Positions 62,409 to 64,000 of a DNA stretch of 64,000 nt are shown here, piece by piece. This DNA is from an uncultured Phocaeicola sp. (lineage in GTDB: Bacteria > Bacteroidota > Bacteroidia > Bacteroidales > Bacteroidaceae): assembly GCA_944321015.1 (NCBI GenBank), contig CALUJS010000007.1, positions 27,434 to 91,433 on the forward strand, given 5' to 3'. The notes beneath the pieces were generated by a model. It did no database searches. It was not told where the DNA came from and worked only from the letters and a program-made list of their open reading frames with translations. A program made the position numbers and the translations under genes. The number at the start of each line of letters is the position of its first letter. Within the stretch, counting starts at the first letter, position 1.

Positions 62409-63524
62409 CTAAAGCAGCAGGCGGTAGGAGCCTCCGGCCAGCGAGCGGACCACTCCTTTCATTTCGAGGTCGAGGAGCGTGGCTGTCAGCCGGTGTATGG
62501 GGATGCCCGTCTGCACGGTCAGCGTGTTGACCTGGATGCCCGTGGGCGATTGGCGCAGGCTGTTCACGATGCGTTTTTCCTCTTCGTTCAGTTCGGGGAA
62601 AAGCGAGCGTTGTATCGGTCGCGAGGCCGTCCCGGCCGTGTTCCAGCACATGGCCTCCACCAGTTCGGCCGCGCTTTGCAGCAGCATGGCGCTGTTGGTG
62701 CGGATGAGGTTGTTGCATCCTTCGGAGTATGGCGAGCCTACGGGGCCTGGGAAGGCAAAACACTCCCTGCCGTAGTCGTTGGCCAGGCTTGCGGTGATGA
62801 GCGAACCGCCTTTGAGCGCCGATTCCACCACGATGACCGCATCGCTGATGCCGGCTATGATGCGGTTGCGTTGCACGAAGTTGTAGCGGTCGGGGTTTGT
62901 GCCGCCGGGAAATTCGGTCAGCAGGCCGCCGTGGCTGATTATGCGGGTTGCTTCGGCTCGGTGTTGCGGGGGATAGATGCGGTCGAGTCCGTGAGCCAGC
63001 ACGGCGATGGTGTCGAGCCCGTGTTCCAATGCGGCACGGTGGGCACAGATGTCTATGCCGTAGGCCAGTCCGCTGACAATCAACGCGTCGGGGCAAAGCG
63101 ATTGCAGCTCGCTCACGAAGCGGTTGCAGAGCGTTCGGCCGTAGTCGGTGGCATGTCGTGTCCCGACGATGCTCACGATGCGCAGGCTGTTCAGGTCGGC
63201 CGAGCCTTTATAGAACAGCATGAGCGGAGCGTCGACGCATCCTTGCAGATGAGCCGGATAGTCGTCATCGCCCAGGCCCAGGCAGCGGATGCCGTGCTTG
63301 TTGGCAAATTCCCATTCGCGTTTGGCCTGTTCGTGTAAGTCTGTGCGGGCGATTGCTTGGGCCTGCTCCCGTGAGAATCCCTTGACCAGCGAGGGGAGTT
63401 CTTCGTGCCGGGCGACGACCTCCTCGGCCGAGCCGAACTGCTGAATGAGCCTCTTCATGCTCATCAGTCCGATGCCGGGCACGTTTTGGAGTATCAGTGT
63501 GGCGATGGTTTCTTGTTCAGTCAT
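62409..63524 (-). CDS. dprA: DNA processing protein DprA
   Basis: 371 residues from the ATG at 63524 (MTEQETIATLI); the frame is open five codons further to 63539. An N-terminal HhH/SAM-like region (VPGIGLMSMKRLIQQFG) precedes the DprA Rossmann domain (LRIVSIVGTRHATDYGR ... VSGLAYGIDICAHRAALEHGLDTIAVLAHGLD) and a C-terminal winged-helix-like domain. It loads RecA on incoming single-stranded DNA. The start codon overlaps the upstream thioesterase stop by 8 bp (ATGACTGA), suggesting coupling. Confidence 0.94.
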   Translation of the reverse strand: MTEQETIATLILQNVPGIGLMSMKRLIQQFGSAEEVVARHEELPSLVKGFSREQAQAIARTDLHEQAKREWEFANKHGIRCLGLGDDDYPAHLQGCVDAPLMLFYKGSADLNSLRIVSIVGTRHATDYGRTLCNRFVSELQSLCPDALIVSGLAYGIDICAHRAALEHGLDTIAVLAHGLDRIYPPQHRAEATRIISHGGLLTEFPGGTNPDRYNFVQRNRIIAGISDAVIVVESALKGGSLITASLANDYGRECFAFPGPVGSPYSEGCNNLIRTNSAMLLQSAAELVEAMCWNTAGTASRPIQRSLFPELNEEEKRIVNSLRQSPTGIQVNTLTVQTGIPIHRLTATLLDLEMKGVVRSLAGGSYRLLL

Positions 63525-63924
63525 GCAGGTAGGGTGCAAAGGTCTCGTCGAACAGGGGACTGGCGCTCAGCCGTCCGTTTACCACACATACGCTTTCCAC
63601 CACGGCCTTGAGGCACACCTTCATGTCGGGCAGGCGGAAGATGTCCTGATAGAACACATACTTGATGCCTTCTTTGCGCAGGTAGAGCTTGGACACGAAT
63701 TCATCGCCGCTCTTAAGAGGGGTCTTGAATGCCATGGTGATGCGGGCCACCACGGGGTCGATGCCTTCTTCGTGCAGACGGGCAAAGCTGATGCCCGTGG
63801 AGGAGAGAAACTCATGGCGTGTATGCTCGATGTAGTGTTGATAGTTGGCGTTGTTGACGATGCCTTGGAGGTCGCATTCGTAGTCGCGTACCTTCATCGG
63901 GAGTTCAAATACGTATTTGTCCAT
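63517..63924 (-). CDS. Hotdog-fold acyl-CoA thioesterase (YbgC/FadM-like)
   Basis: 135 residues. The 4HBT motif RDYECDLQGIVNNANYQHYIEHTRHEF (about 13-39) holds the catalytic Asp17 position and the hotdog helix. It hydrolyses acyl-CoA thioesters; the chain length cannot be read. Upstream, TAACTTTG (minus strand, 63950-63957) is the likely -7 element. It is the first gene of a two-gene operon with dprA, whose start codon overlaps its stop. Confidence 0.92.
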   Translation of the reverse strand: MDKYVFELPMKVRDYECDLQGIVNNANYQHYIEHTRHEFLSSTGISFARLHEEGIDPVVARITMAFKTPLKSGDEFVSKLYLRKEGIKYVFYQDIFRLPDMKVCLKAVVESVCVVNGRLSASPLFDETFAPYLHD

Positions 63925-64000
63925 ACGGGTAGGTTTGTGTTTGTATATGCAAAGTTACTACAAAAAAGTGAAATGCGGAAAGATATAGTGATAGAATTGA

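Overview
The window is Bacteroidales chromosome, most like a Bacteroides-type gut commensal. The evidence is SusC/SusD pairs, a fused SecDF, a DUF2723 protein, a GH109 enzyme, an ECF-sigma/FecR pair, and promoter elements of the Bacteroidota type (TTTG about 19-21 nt upstream of TAnnTTTG; clear at the hup and tRNA-Arg genes). By eye most genes prefer G/C at the third codon position, so the genome looks GC-rich for the group. No composition was computed. There is no intact insertion sequence, phage or CRISPR array.

Layout. 0-8 kb, mostly plus strand: phosphofructokinase, an RlmL-like rRNA methyltransferase overlapping a dipeptidyl peptidase IV, purD, a membrane protein and a DedA-family protein. 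7.9-13.2 kb, minus strand: a two-gene RyR-domain / TrkA-N membrane protein cassette, a DUF5060/DUF4038 glycoside hydrolase, a small transaldolase and HU. 13.4-25.2 kb, plus: two overlapping rhomboids, an EEP phosphoesterase, secDF, tRNA-Arg(CCU) on the minus strand, korAB, and an ECF sigma/FecR pair. 25.5-30.5 kb: a SusC/SusD pair. 30.7-32.1 kb, minus: miaB. 32.5-35.9 kb, plus: a TonB receptor with two CxxC heavy-metal-domain proteins. 36-50.7 kb, plus: a pectin-type polysaccharide utilisation locus (SusC, SusD, two PL1-like pectate lyases, SusC, SusD and a DUF5123-type beta-helix lipoprotein). 50.7-51.8 kb: gene-free DNA with several repeat remnants, followed by an AraC-type regulator. 52.4-63.9 kb, minus: queG, a NodB deacetylase, DUF2723, GH109, znuC-like and znuA-like genes, an alpha/beta hydrolase, dprA and a hotdog thioesterase.

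How the genes work together. The 36-50.7 kb block encodes surface lyases, glycan-binding lipoproteins and outer-membrane importers, probably for homogalacturonan. Its two promoter regions share an 11-12 bp motif, present as a perfect 16-bp inverted repeat at one and as direct repeats 21 bp apart at the other. The znuA/znuC genes lack a permease here. The TonB/heavy-metal-domain block looks like a metal (possibly copper) module.

Most unusual signals. (1) Five intergenic arrays of a 22-bp unit alternate an AT-rich palindrome (CATATG) with a GC-rich one (CGCTCGCGAGCG) at exact 22-bp phase, all lying 3' of genes. (2) The RyR/TrkA-N membrane cassette. (3) Poly-G tracts of 8 and 9 bases near the 5' ends of two susC genes, which are candidate phase-variation switches. 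(4) The shared operator-like motif in the pectin locus. (5) Four 21-bp iterons upstream of a free-standing regulator with an HTCS-like DNA-binding domain. (6) A candidate small RNA with its own promoter and terminator at 32.3-32.4 kb.
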